This document shows positions 25,533 to 34,288 of a stretch of DNA of 64,000 bases, piece after piece. The stretch's first letter is position 1, and each line of letters opens with the position of its first letter. Source of the stretch: Paenibacillus crassostreae (lineage in GTDB: Bacteria; Bacillota; Bacilli; Paenibacillales; Paenibacillaceae); the NCBI RefSeq assembly GCF_001857945.1, contig NZ_CP017770.1, forward strand, positions 4,464,001-4,528,000. Reading direction: 5' to 3'. The notes under the pieces were generated by a model. The model had not been told where the DNA came from. It saw nothing but the letters and a program-made list of their open reading frames with translations, and did not search any database. Both the position numbers and the translations under genes were made by a program.

Positions 25533-26444
25533 ATGACATGGTATGAAGTCAATGATGATATCATTATTACATTACCTGAAGAGTTTGACATGAATGCTAA
25601 CCTAGGCTATCTAACAAGGGAAAAAAATGAATGTATGTATGGAATCGAGAACGGCATCATTACAAGAGTCATAGCCATTGGGGAAATTCGGTCCTTGGTA
25701 CAGGTAAGAGTAATCGATAATAAACAAATGGTTATTCAGTTCTTAAATGATTCCAGACCTAATGAAGAGTGGCAGCGGGAAGAGATTGTAAAATATATTC
25801 GTGAATGGTTTGATCTTGATAACGATTTAACCCCATTTTATGAATTGGCAAAAGCAGATCCATTACTTAAAATGCCTGTTGAAAAATTCTATGGATTGCG
25901 AGTCGTCGGCATTCCCGACTTATTTGAAGCTTTATGTTGGGGAGTTTTAGGACAACAAATTAACTTAGCGTTTGCTTACACATTAAAGAAGCAATTTGTA
26001 GAAGGATTTGGTGATTCCATCGAATGGAATGGTAAAAAGTATTGGGTATTCCCATCGTACAAACGAATTGCACAGTTAACACCTACCGACTTAGCAGATA
26101 TTAAAATGACGGTAAAAAAAAGTGAATATATCATTGGAATTGCCAGATTAATGGAAAGTGGAGAATTATCAAAGGGAAAATTAATGGAAATGAACTTTAA
26201 AGATGCTGAAAAAGACTTAATAAAAATACGAGGAATTGGTCCTTGGACAGCTAATTATGTTCTAATGCGCTGCCTTCGGTTTGGGGCTGCCTTTCCAATC
26301 GATGACGTGGGTCTTATAAATTCGATTAAAATTTTACGTTATATGGACCGTAAGCCTACGAAAGATGAAATCTTAGAATTATCAATTCCATGGAAGAACT
26401 GGGAATCATACGCTACCTTTTATTTATGGCGTGTCCTTTACTAA
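25533..26444 (+). CDS. alkA: DNA-3-methyladenine glycosylase AlkA
   Basis: A 303-residue base-excision glycosylase. The helix-hairpin-helix is IKIRGIGPWTANYVLMRCL (230-248) and the catalytic aspartate is probably Asp258 in FPIDDVGL; the N-terminal AlkA_N fold precedes it. ATG 25533 follows AGAGGTGG with ten bases; longer in-frame starts from 25449 lack a ribosome site. It removes alkylated purines and stands back to back with adaA-ogt, forming an adaptive-response cluster. Confidence 0.88.
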   Translation: MTWYEVNDDIIITLPEEFDMNANLGYLTREKNECMYGIENGIITRVIAIGEIRSLVQVRVIDNKQMVIQFLNDSRPNEEWQREEIVKYIREWFDLDNDLTPFYELAKADPLLKMPVEKFYGLRVVGIPDLFEALCWGVLGQQINLAFAYTLKKQFVEGFGDSIEWNGKKYWVFPSYKRIAQLTPTDLADIKMTVKKSEYIIGIARLMESGELSKGKLMEMNFKDAEKDLIKIRGIGPWTANYVLMRCLRFGAAFPIDDVGLINSIKILRYMDRKPTKDEILELSIPWKNWESYATFYLWRVLY

Positions 26445-26476
26445 ATAATTACAATTTGATCTGGAATGTATTTATT

Positions 26477-26771
26477 AAAAAAAAGAGGCAGAACCACCCT
26501 GACCTACGGTCCTTAAGCCACCTGAACGTCAGGAATGTGGATTGTATTATAACCTCAATTTAAAACACAAAATAAAAACTAAATAAGAACACTTGTACGT
26601 AGATGTAAATAAAGGTAAAATATAACTCACATTAATAATAACAGCAAGAGAAAGTAAAAAAACCACCCTAAGATTTGAGGCAGAGGTGGGTTTTGTTCCT
26701 ACGACTTAGAGGGGAATAAACCATCCAAGCCAATTGTATTGACCAAGTGTTAGCGTACTTGGTCTTTATTA
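26477..26771. other. Gene-free gap with type I toxin-antitoxin-like RNA elements
   Basis: This 390-base gap has no intact gene. On the minus strand GGGTGGTTCTGCCTC ends in eight T (26484 to 26477). On the plus strand AAAAAAACCACCCT (26656-26669) can pair with AGGTGGGTTTT (26684-26694), then TTAGAGGGGAATAA, then a terminator GACCAAGT/ACTTGGTC (26741-26764) with TTTATT. AACCACCCT and GAGGCAG each occur twice. This layout resembles the 3' parts of Bacillus putative holin-like toxin loci with convergent RNAs, but no toxin ORF with a start codon survives. The assignment is from memory of such loci and is tentative. Confidence 0.35.
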
Positions 26772-26835
26772 AATATATATTAACATATTAGAAAAGATGT
26801 ATCAAAGCACTAAATTTATTAACTAATTTAAACAG

Positions 26836-27684
26836 TTACTCCTGCCATAGCAGTGAATCGAAATTAGTCTTGGGTATTATCCCTTCTTCAAATGCCCGAT
26901 TAAGTAATGCCTTAATCGCACCGTAACCATCTTCACCTAAATTTGCACTGAATTCATTTACATATAAATCTATATGGGCTTGTGCAACATCAGGAGACAG
27001 CTCTTGGGAGTGCTCTAGAACGTAATCTTGTGATTCATTCGGATGATCCCAAGCATATGTAACAGATTGTCGGATCCATTGTGATATCTGATTTAGATCC
27101 AAGGATTTTCGAGCAATAATTGCTCCTAATGGAATAGGGAGATGTGTATCTTCTTCCCACCAATTGCCTAAATCGGTCATGAGTTGTAAACCATACTCCG
27201 GATAGGTAAAACGTGCTTCATGAATAACAAGTCCAGCATCAATTAAGCCATCACGTACGGCAGGCATGATCTGGTCGAATGGCATAACAATAATCTCACC
27301 GATGTTACCGGGGATGTTCTGTGATGCCCATAAACGGAACAATAAATAGGCAGTAGAAGTCTCACTGGGCACAGCAACACGACGTCCTGCTAGTGATGCC
27401 GGATCATTCGTGATCTCATTCCTCCCAGATGTAAGAACTAACGGGCCACAACCCCTTCCAAGTGCACCTCCACAGGGTAGTAACGCATACTCTTCAGATA
27501 CCCAGGGTAATGCCCCGTAAGATATTTTTAGAATGTCTGGGCCATCACTTCCTTGTGCAAGATGGTTTGTGATATCGATATCTGCGTATGTCACATCTAA
27601 TTTGGGAGCCCCAGCAATTAAGCCATGTACCCATGCATGGAATATAAAAGTGTCATTCGGACACGGAGAAAAGGTGATCTTCAT
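26836..27684 (-). CDS. mqnD: 1,4-dihydroxy-6-naphthoate synthase (futalosine pathway)
   Basis: A 282-residue periplasmic-binding-fold enzyme beginning MKITFSPCPNDTFIFHAWVH, the very conserved start of MqnD. Later motifs YGALPWVSEEYALLPCGGALG and PLGAIIARK also fit. MqnD converts cyclic dehypoxanthine futalosine into 1,4-dihydroxy-6-naphthoate, the ring precursor of menaquinone in the alternative (futalosine) pathway. The start overlaps the mqnB stop by four bases, so the two genes are coupled. Confidence 0.9.
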   Translation of the reverse strand: MKITFSPCPNDTFIFHAWVHGLIAGAPKLDVTYADIDITNHLAQGSDGPDILKISYGALPWVSEEYALLPCGGALGRGCGPLVLTSGRNEITNDPASLAGRRVAVPSETSTAYLLFRLWASQNIPGNIGEIIVMPFDQIMPAVRDGLIDAGLVIHEARFTYPEYGLQLMTDLGNWWEEDTHLPIPLGAIIARKSLDLNQISQWIRQSVTYAWDHPNESQDYVLEHSQELSPDVAQAHIDLYVNEFSANLGEDGYGAIKALLNRAFEEGIIPKTNFDSLLWQE

Positions 27685-28352
27685 GTTAGTACCTCCAGTA
27701 GTATTGAGCTTGCGGCTTCTAGCGCCTCAAAAGCTTCTTTCATCTTCCAAGCAGCCCGATCACGAGGACCCACAGCATTGGATATGGTTCGGACCTCTAA
27801 GATTGGAATATTATGAATTTGTGCTGCAATAGCTACACCATAACCTTCCATCGCCTCGGCAGTAGCCCCAGGTACACGTTTCTGCAGTTCCATTGCACTC
27901 TCTGATGTACCTGTCACTGTTGAAACGGTAAGAACAGGTCCCGTATGAACAGATAAACCGGTATGATGAAGTGCTTCTTCTAATTGTGTGACTAGTGTAG
28001 AGTCTACTTGAACACGCGAAGATCCAAAGCCTAGTTCATCTACGCTACAGAAACCTTCCGCTGTCTCTGCTCCTAAATCTGCTGCAATAATCTCATTGGC
28101 TATAACGATTGAGCCAAGCTCTGCTTGTCCAATAAATCCGCCACCAATGCCTGCACTGATGACTAGACAATAATCCTCTGAACTAAGTATTGTTGCTGTA
28201 TTTGCAGCCGCGGCTGGTGAACCAACTCCAGCTAATCGAACATCAAAAAGATTCGATCCTCGAATCCCTCTAATTACGGCATCTCTTTCCGCGGAGACTG
28301 CAGTCATGACAAGTATACGTTTCTTGGATAGTTTCTGATTCTCATTGCTCAA
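27681..28352 (-). CDS. mqnB: Futalosine hydrolase (futalosine nucleosidase)
   Basis: A 223-residue nucleoside phosphorylase-fold enzyme. Key sequences are ILVMTAVSAERDAVIRGI, ISAGIGGGF, ATAEAMEGYGVA (the ribose-binding MEG motif) and VRTISNAVGPRDR. It cleaves the hypoxanthine from futalosine, upstream of MqnC and MqnD. TTG 28350-28352 is preferred because GTGAGGTG lies about eight bases upstream; an ATG 33 bases earlier has no site. It forms an operon with mqnD; the other mqn genes are not in the window. Confidence 0.87.
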   Translation of the reverse strand: MSNENQKLSKKRILVMTAVSAERDAVIRGIRGSNLFDVRLAGVGSPAAAANTATILSSEDYCLVISAGIGGGFIGQAELGSIVIANEIIAADLGAETAEGFCSVDELGFGSSRVQVDSTLVTQLEEALHHTGLSVHTGPVLTVSTVTGTSESAMELQKRVPGATAEAMEGYGVAIAAQIHNIPILEVRTISNAVGPRDRAAWKMKEAFEALEAASSILLEVLT

Positions 28353-28659
28353 TGAACACACCTCACTTAATTCCACATTATTCATGAATAATAATCATAA
28401 CGATTCATTCTGTCAGTATATGGTTGCATCTAAATAGGTTTGCGTAATTATGAAATTGATTCATTGTAAACATCATTATGTACATAACTCCTATATATAA
28501 AGGTACAGCGAACTGAATTAGAAGTAAAGAGGAAGGAAACCTTCCTTGAAGAAGACAAGATAATCGTTGGAGAATAAGCATATAAGAAGAATTGGGTGAA
28601 TACACTTGTTCCATTACGTGATCTTGGCAGAAACCTTGGACAAGGAGTTGACAGGTAGT

Positions 28660-29805
28660 ATGAACATTCAAGAAAATTCAAACATTTCTATACTGGGCAT
28701 AGGAACAGCTCTTCCTAACCATCGATTTGAACAGGGAGAAGTATTAGAGAAACTAGAGGAAGCATTACAGAATTCCCCAAATTCTGTGAGATGGGCAAAG
28801 CGAATTTTCAAACAATGTGGCGTTGCAACGAGATATACATGTGAGCCTAACCTTATTGCACATGGCTCGGGAAGTCGTTATCTACCAACTGAAGGATCGG
28901 AGGATATTCCTTCCACCGCAGAACGTATGAGTATATATAAGAGAGAATCGGTTCCTTTAGGAGTTCAAGCGGCGAAAGCTGCCTTACTAGATGCTCAACT
29001 CGATGGCTCAGAGATTACACATCTAATCACGGTTAGTTGCACAGGTCAATTTCTCCCGGGACTGGATGCTATTCTTGTTAAAACTTTGGAATTATCTCCT
29101 CGAGTAAATCGCATTCCATTAACCTTTCAAGGTTGTGCTGCTGGGTTGAAAGCCATTCAATTGGCACGTACGTTGGTGGAGGGACAATCTAGCAGACAAA
29201 TATTAATTGTTTGTGTTGAATTATGTACACTTCACTTCCAGCCTTCAAGTGATCGGGAGGCTTTATTTGGTGCGTCTTTCTTCGGTGATGGGGCTTCGGC
29301 ATGTGTTATTGGGATAACGGATCAACTTAAAAACAATCATGGTTTATTCCAATTAGGAGAGGGTCATTCGGTTCTACTTCCAAACTGCAGCGAAGAAATG
29401 ATATGGGAAGTGGGGGATTATGGATTCGACCTGTATCTATCAACGAACATCCCAAAATTATTAGGTCAGTATCTAGCTGGGGAAATGGAATCGCTCTATA
29501 GAGAAGAACCTTCACCTTACTTATGGGCTATTCATCCTGGAGGTCGAGGAATTGTTGACGTTGTACAGCAAATGTTTGAGCTAAGTCATCAACAGGTTCA
29601 TTATAGTCGAAGTATTCTACATGACTATGGTAATCTATCATCAGCTACCATTCTGTTTGTTTTACAAGCAATGCGTGAGGATCTTCATAGGAAGCAATCG
29701 GATACATCAAGTGGTGTCGCACTAGCATTTGGTCCCGGACTTACTTCAGAATTGATGAAGTTTACGTATCTACCTTCAACTACTGTACAAGACGGGATGT
29801 CCTAA
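28660..29805 (+). CDS. Type III polyketide synthase
   Basis: A 381-residue chalcone/stilbene synthase-fold enzyme. The catalytic triad is visible: Cys159 (TFQGCAAGLKA), His292 (WAIHPGGRGI) and Asn325 (HDYGNLSSATILF). Bacterial relatives (BpsA, PKS11/18, Ars types) extend a fatty acyl-CoA starter with malonyl-CoA to make alkylpyrones or alkylresorcinols. ATG 28660 follows AAGGAG and AGGT; a TTG-type upstream extension is unlikely. Two further genes follow with one-base and zero-base spacing (methyltransferase, flavoprotein), so the three form one tailoring operon. Product unknown. Confidence 0.9.
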   Translation: MNIQENSNISILGIGTALPNHRFEQGEVLEKLEEALQNSPNSVRWAKRIFKQCGVATRYTCEPNLIAHGSGSRYLPTEGSEDIPSTAERMSIYKRESVPLGVQAAKAALLDAQLDGSEITHLITVSCTGQFLPGLDAILVKTLELSPRVNRIPLTFQGCAAGLKAIQLARTLVEGQSSRQILIVCVELCTLHFQPSSDREALFGASFFGDGASACVIGITDQLKNNHGLFQLGEGHSVLLPNCSEEMIWEVGDYGFDLYLSTNIPKLLGQYLAGEMESLYREEPSPYLWAIHPGGRGIVDVVQQMFELSHQQVHYSRSILHDYGNLSSATILFVLQAMREDLHRKQSDTSSGVALAFGPGLTSELMKFTYLPSTTVQDGMS

Positions 29806-29806
29806 C

Positions 29807-30547
29807 ATGTCTATCGTTAAAAAGTTAAAGAAAAGAGCAGAAGAACCTGAGCTCATGGATGATTTCAGTATGGGTGGGGATGAACTTCACGAAGCATTAC
29901 GAGATTTGAGACTGCTGAATCAAATATTTGGAGCTTCGAGTCCAACGATTTATGGAATTCAAAGACTCTGGATTCTAGCGAACAGCCCTAAACATTTATC
30001 TATTCTTGATGTGGGAGCAGGTTCAGGAGATGTGAATAGACATGTTCTTAGGTGGGCAGATAAGAAAGGGATTTCGATATCCATCCAACTTGTGGATGTT
30101 ACAGTAGAGGCTTGCGAAGAAGCACAACAATTTTTCCATGATGAACCCCGAGTTAAAGTCGAATTAGTTGATGTGAAGAATCTTCCAGAGTTATGTGTTG
30201 ATATTGTTACTGGTTCTCAATTTATTCATCATTTCATAGGGTATGAGCTTCATACGATCGTATCTCATATGCATAAAGCAGCCAAAATTGGTGTTGTAAT
30301 TAATGATATTCATAGGCAATGGGTTCCTTGGATGGCCGTATGGCTTGTTAGTAGAGTCGTATCCAGTAATCGATATATTCATCATGATGGCCCCTTATCT
30401 GTAGCTAAAGGGTTCCGTGCTGAGGATTGGATCGAGTTGAGAGAGAAGCTTGGTATCCCCCAACTGATCTATTCATGGCGACCTCTGTTTCGCTATGCAG
30501 TTGTGATTCCACAGAATGAATTATTGGGAAGAGAGGATAAGAAGTAG
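29807..30547 (+). CDS. Class I SAM-dependent methyltransferase
   Basis: A 246-residue methyltransferase. Motif I is ILDVGAGSGDVNRHVL (about residues 66-81), the acidic motif II is IQLVDVTVEACEEAQ, and IVTGSQFIHHF fits motif post-I. It starts one base after the polyketide synthase stop. The natural inference is O- or C-methylation of the polyketide product, as BpsB-like partners do in Bacillus, although BpsB itself belongs to another fold. Substrate is not proven. Confidence 0.85.
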   Translation: MSIVKKLKKRAEEPELMDDFSMGGDELHEALRDLRLLNQIFGASSPTIYGIQRLWILANSPKHLSILDVGAGSGDVNRHVLRWADKKGISISIQLVDVTVEACEEAQQFFHDEPRVKVELVDVKNLPELCVDIVTGSQFIHHFIGYELHTIVSHMHKAAKIGVVINDIHRQWVPWMAVWLVSRVVSSNRYIHHDGPLSVAKGFRAEDWIELREKLGIPQLIYSWRPLFRYAVVIPQNELLGREDKK

Positions 30548-31711
30548 ATGGATGAGATATTGGATGCGCTTGTTATTGGAGGGGGAATTGCAGGTAGCAG
30601 TCTTGCTAAGGAATTAGCAACTTTAGGATGGAGTACTGTTTTATTAGATCGCAAAGAGTTCCCACGTCATAAAGCATGTGGTGAATTTCTTTCTCCAGAA
30701 TCACAAGAGATGCTAAGTAAACTTGGATTAAATGCCCTTATGGAATCGTTACAGCCTGAGATCATTTCAAGAGCTAGACTGATATTTGAGAATGGTGGAA
30801 CAGTAGAGATCCCATTATTAGGTCGGGCAAAGGGTATAAGTCGATATACACTAGATGCTGCTCTTCACGAAGCTATTATTCATGTAGGTGGAGTGGTTCG
30901 TACAGGAATGAACGTGCAATCGATTAAGCAAGTTGATAAAGGATATGTGGTTATGGTGAAAAAGAATGGAAAAATGGAATCTCTTTATGCTCGAACGGTA
31001 TTTGCAGCATGGGGTTCGCATCGTCATGATAGCATATTCGATGATCCTTACATATTGGAGCCAAGTAAAACGTCATATGTGGGTATTAAATCTCATTATT
31101 CGGGGATCGAGCATGAACCTGTGACTGAGTTATATTTCGTAAAAGGTGGGTATATTGGGATTTCTCCCATTGAAGGAGGTCATTATAACGTAGCTGCTCT
31201 GTTGGATAAAAAAGTTGTGAAGGGTAGCGGGACTACAGTTCCTACTATGCTTGATGCTGCTTCAAAAGCCAATCCTCTACTTGTGGAAAGAATGAGAAAT
31301 GCAGGTGCAATTGAAGGAACCCAGACCTCCATTGCACCAGTACATTTGTCTCACGAAGCATTGGCTTGGCATGTCATTCCACACGTAGGAGATGCAGCCG
31401 TCGTTATTCCACCACTCTGTGGAGATGGGATGTCCATTGCGTTACGTTCATCGATGATTTGTTGTACACTTGCCGATCGTTATCTCCGAGGAGAAATTTC
31501 TCTTACTTATTGGGAAAAAGAATACACGCGCGCGGTTCGACATGAATTCAGAGGTCTAATCCGACGTGGGAGACTTGCACATTATTTATGTTCAATGCCT
31601 AGTGTGACGCGATGGTTCCCGAAGGTGGTCAAACTCTACCCACCTTTGGGCGAATATCTCGTAAAGGCAACGCGATTAAAGCCTCTAAGAGTGCAAAAAA
31701 CTATCCCCTAG
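30548..31711 (+). CDS. FAD-dependent oxidoreductase (geranylgeranyl reductase/monooxygenase-like)
   Basis: A 387-residue flavoprotein. The N-terminal Rossmann motif LVIGGGIAGSSLAKELA is followed by the family pattern RHKACGEFLSPES, and a second FAD motif GDAAVVIPPLCGDGMSIAL appears near residue 285. This fits the geranylgeranyl reductase/aromatic hydroxylase superfamily. Its ATG directly abuts the methyltransferase stop. It probably oxidises or reduces the methylated polyketide, for example to a quinone, which is inference from context. A weak fold after the stop (CTATC/GATAG near 31717-31728) is the only terminator candidate. Confidence 0.85.
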   Translation: MDEILDALVIGGGIAGSSLAKELATLGWSTVLLDRKEFPRHKACGEFLSPESQEMLSKLGLNALMESLQPEIISRARLIFENGGTVEIPLLGRAKGISRYTLDAALHEAIIHVGGVVRTGMNVQSIKQVDKGYVVMVKKNGKMESLYARTVFAAWGSHRHDSIFDDPYILEPSKTSYVGIKSHYSGIEHEPVTELYFVKGGYIGISPIEGGHYNVAALLDKKVVKGSGTTVPTMLDAASKANPLLVERMRNAGAIEGTQTSIAPVHLSHEALAWHVIPHVGDAAVVIPPLCGDGMSIALRSSMICCTLADRYLRGEISLTYWEKEYTRAVRHEFRGLIRRGRLAHYLCSMPSVTRWFPKVVKLYPPLGEYLVKATRLKPLRVQKTIP

Positions 31712-31748
31712 AATCTATCACGATAGGGACAGCATCAATCCAAGATTG

Positions 31749-32705
31749 CTAATGAACAGATGATTGCTCAATCTTGTTCAATAAATATTTTACTGAATTG
31801 ATGACAACATCAGGTCTATGGTTCTGAATAGAGTGCCAACTATCTTCTACGATAATGTGTTGGGTAATTTCAGTCAGATGCAATAAATCCTCCTGACTCT
31901 TTTTCCAATCCTCCGGTTGTTTCCCAGCACTCAGCACGATAACAGGTAAGTCATTTCTCAACGGCTGTGCTTGTTCTAATTGGACGCTACTTTCTTTTGT
32001 ATGCAGATATTCCGAATAAGCGGACTTATAAGCAGTAGTTCGATATCCCAAAGCTTGAACTTTTTTCTGCATATCAATGGGAAGTCGTTTAGATCCGATG
32101 TGCATTTTTAACAAACGAGGAATCGCAATGGGAGATAACAAATAACCGAGCCTAATAGTTTTCAAATACTGCTTGTGTTGCTGTCTTCGGGCTTGATTAT
32201 TTGGATTATGTAAGTATCTATTCTCATGTGTGGAATCCACGAGAACCAGACCTATTACTTCTTCCGGATAAGTCACAGCGAATAATCTCATGATCATTCC
32301 ACCATAAGAGTGACCCACAAGCAAGAACGGTGGCTTTCTATCGATTTTAGTCAACAACAAGTGCAAATCATCGACATATTGTTGGCAGGTTGGTGATGTA
32401 GGTGAAGGAGTACTCCAGCCAAATCCGGCACGGTCATAAGAAATAACTGTCGCCATTTCAGCTAGTTCAGATTGAACTTGGCACCAATCTAATGAGCAAC
32501 CACCCATCCCTGATTCTAAAATTATGGTGGGCTTGCCTTGACCAGTCACATTTGCATGAATTAAATGTTGATCGAGCTGAACCATTTGTCCAATAGGTTT
32601 GTACTGATAAGACTGATATCTAGATGATGCCAACTGAAATAAGGACAATGGAAAAGCGAATATAGATAGTGCCTTACGAATGAATTGATCTTGAAAAGAT
32701 ATCAT
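31749..32705 (-). CDS. Alpha/beta hydrolase
   Basis: A 318-residue hydrolase with an N-terminal hydrophobic stretch. ESGMGGCSLDW forms the oxyanion-hole region, LVGHSYGGMIMRLF is the nucleophile elbow (Ser), and VEDSWHSIQNHRP gives the catalytic His near the C-terminus. The ATG at 32705 has AAGGGGTGG at normal spacing; an ATG 24 bases upstream lacks a site. Relatives include prolyl aminopeptidase-like and lipase-like enzymes. It stands alone between two oppositely oriented genes; substrate unknown. Confidence 0.82.
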   Translation of the reverse strand: MISFQDQFIRKALSIFAFPLSLFQLASSRYQSYQYKPIGQMVQLDQHLIHANVTGQGKPTIILESGMGGCSLDWCQVQSELAEMATVISYDRAGFGWSTPSPTSPTCQQYVDDLHLLLTKIDRKPPFLLVGHSYGGMIMRLFAVTYPEEVIGLVLVDSTHENRYLHNPNNQARRQQHKQYLKTIRLGYLLSPIAIPRLLKMHIGSKRLPIDMQKKVQALGYRTTAYKSAYSEYLHTKESSVQLEQAQPLRNDLPVIVLSAGKQPEDWKKSQEDLLHLTEITQHIIVEDSWHSIQNHRPDVVINSVKYLLNKIEQSSVH

Positions 32706-32894
32706 TGGTTTAACCACCCCTTCATCCATTAAAAGGTAAAACCAAGATGATATAAATAGAAACTTTTTTGGATATTTTTCCTATTTATAATTAGGTGATT
32801 CTTTGCTCGTTCTTTATTTGTTATGATAGAGTAGATATGGGATTATTTCCTAAATATTTTGTGAATCAAGAAAAGACTAAGGGAGAAGATGTGA

Positions 32895-33614
32895 ATGAAA
32901 ACAATTGGATTAATTGGTGGAATGAGTTGGGAGTCGTCTGCGGAATATTACCGTTTAATGAATGAACTGGTTAAAAAACGTCTTGGAGGGCTACATTCTG
33001 CGAAATGCATCTTATATAGTGTGGACTTTGCCGAAATTGAACTATGCCAACATGAGGGAAGATGGGTAGATGCTGCTGACATACTTGTACAAGCTGCACA
33101 ATGTCTTGAAAGTGCAGGAGCTGACGCAATAGTCCTCTGTACAAATACGATGCACCGGCTTGCCAATGAAATTAAGAGTCAGGTGCATATTCCATTTCTA
33201 CACATCGCTCATGCTGCCGTTGAGGAGATTCAATTAAAGGGAATCAAGAAGGTTGGTCTGCTTGGTACAAGATATACGATGGAACAGGAATTTTATCGGG
33301 GGGAAATTGAAAAGAACGGGATTGAAGTTGTCGTACCTGATAAGCATGGCCGAGAAGTTGTCCATAAAGTGATATATGAAGAATTATGCAAAGGACAAAT
33401 CATCCCCAATTCTCGAGATCTATATATGCGGATTATGAATCAAATGGTTGTAGATGGGGCTGAAGGCATTATTCTCGGGTGTACGGAGATCACTTTACTT
33501 ATTAAGCCGGAGCATGCTACAGTTCCGATATTCGATACTACTTTTTTACATGCAAATAAAGCTGTGGATTTCTCAATAACGACGGAAGATATCTTAGCAT
33601 CTCATTCTTATTGA
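32895..33614 (+). CDS. Aspartate/glutamate racemase-family protein
   Basis: A 239-residue PLP-independent racemase of the Asp/Glu family. The two catalytic cysteines are in IVLCTNTMHR and IILGCTEITLL, and the N-terminal IGLIGGMSWESSAEYYR is a family signature. It interconverts L- and D-aspartate or -glutamate, or a related amino acid; this YgeA-like branch has broad specificity. GGGAGAAGATGTG precedes the ATG. The last codons lie inside a 12-bp hairpin shared with the convergent LOG gene. Confidence 0.88.
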   Translation: MKTIGLIGGMSWESSAEYYRLMNELVKKRLGGLHSAKCILYSVDFAEIELCQHEGRWVDAADILVQAAQCLESAGADAIVLCTNTMHRLANEIKSQVHIPFLHIAHAAVEEIQLKGIKKVGLLGTRYTMEQEFYRGEIEKNGIEVVVPDKHGREVVHKVIYEELCKGQIIPNSRDLYMRIMNQMVVDGAEGIILGCTEITLLIKPEHATVPIFDTTFLHANKAVDFSITTEDILASHSY

Positions 33615-33632
33615 ACATTGAATGAGATGCTA
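33595..33632. repeat. 12-bp inverted repeat at the racemase/LOG junction
   Basis: TAGCATCTCATT (33595-33606) and AATGAGATGCTA (33621-33632) are perfect complements. The left arm is inside the racemase coding end. There is no T-run on either strand; it probably separates the two convergent transcripts. Confidence 0.65.
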
Positions 33633-33640
33633 GATCATGG

Positions 33641-34219
33641 TTAGGTTGTTTGTTTCCATTTATTCTCCACACCTTGCGGAATATAATTCTCCATTTGCTG
33701 GATGAGATCCTTCGGATCGCTTGAGCTAACGAATAAGTTACGATTAGTTTCGTTAGAGAACCCTGCTTGAATACTGTGATTAACCAAATTCAGCAGGGGA
33801 TCATAGTAACCATTAACATTTAATATCCCAATTGGTTTGTTGTGTATTCCAATCTGTGACCAACACAGAACCTCGAATAATTCTTCATACGTTCCAAATC
33901 CACCAGGTAAAGCTATAAATCCATCTGCTAATTTACCCATCGTAGCTTTACGTTCATGCATACCTTCTACTTCAATGAATTGCGTTAGTTTCAGATGAGC
34001 GATTTCGCTACTAAATAGGCCTCTGGGCATAACACCAGTCGCTTCACCACCATTTGTAAGAACAGTATTCGCAATCTCACCCATCAATCCCATGTTCGAT
34101 CCACCATAGACTAGGCGATAATCTCGTTGTGCCATATAAAGGCCTAATTCAGCAGCTTTTAACTGATATTCTGGGTGATTTCCGAGATTGGAGCCTGCAA
34201 ATACACAAATTGTCTTCAT
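33641..34219 (-). CDS. LOG-family nucleotide phosphoribohydrolase
   Basis: A 192-residue Rossmann-fold protein of the LOG/YvdD family. The hallmark motifs GGSNMGLMG and [12 protein letters not shown] are both present. Members cleave nucleoside 5'-monophosphates to base and ribose 5-phosphate (cytokinin-activating in plants), and in bacteria are thought to be nucleotide housekeeping enzymes. The ATG at 34219 follows GGAGTG by six bases; a longer in-frame start 30 bases upstream is not supported. Confidence 0.9.
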   Translation of the reverse strand: MKTICVFAGSNLGNHPEYQLKAAELGLYMAQRDYRLVYGGSNMGLMGEIANTVLTNGGEATGVMPRGLFSSEIAHLKLTQFIEVEGMHERKATMGKLADGFIALPGGFGTYEELFEVLCWSQIGIHNKPIGILNVNGYYDPLLNLVNHSIQAGFSNETNRNLFVSSSDPKDLIQQMENYIPQGVENKWKQTT

Positions 34220-34288
34220 TCTATTCACTCCAAACGATATGAGATTCATTTTATTTAATTATTATACAGAAGAAGTTCGCTATAAATG

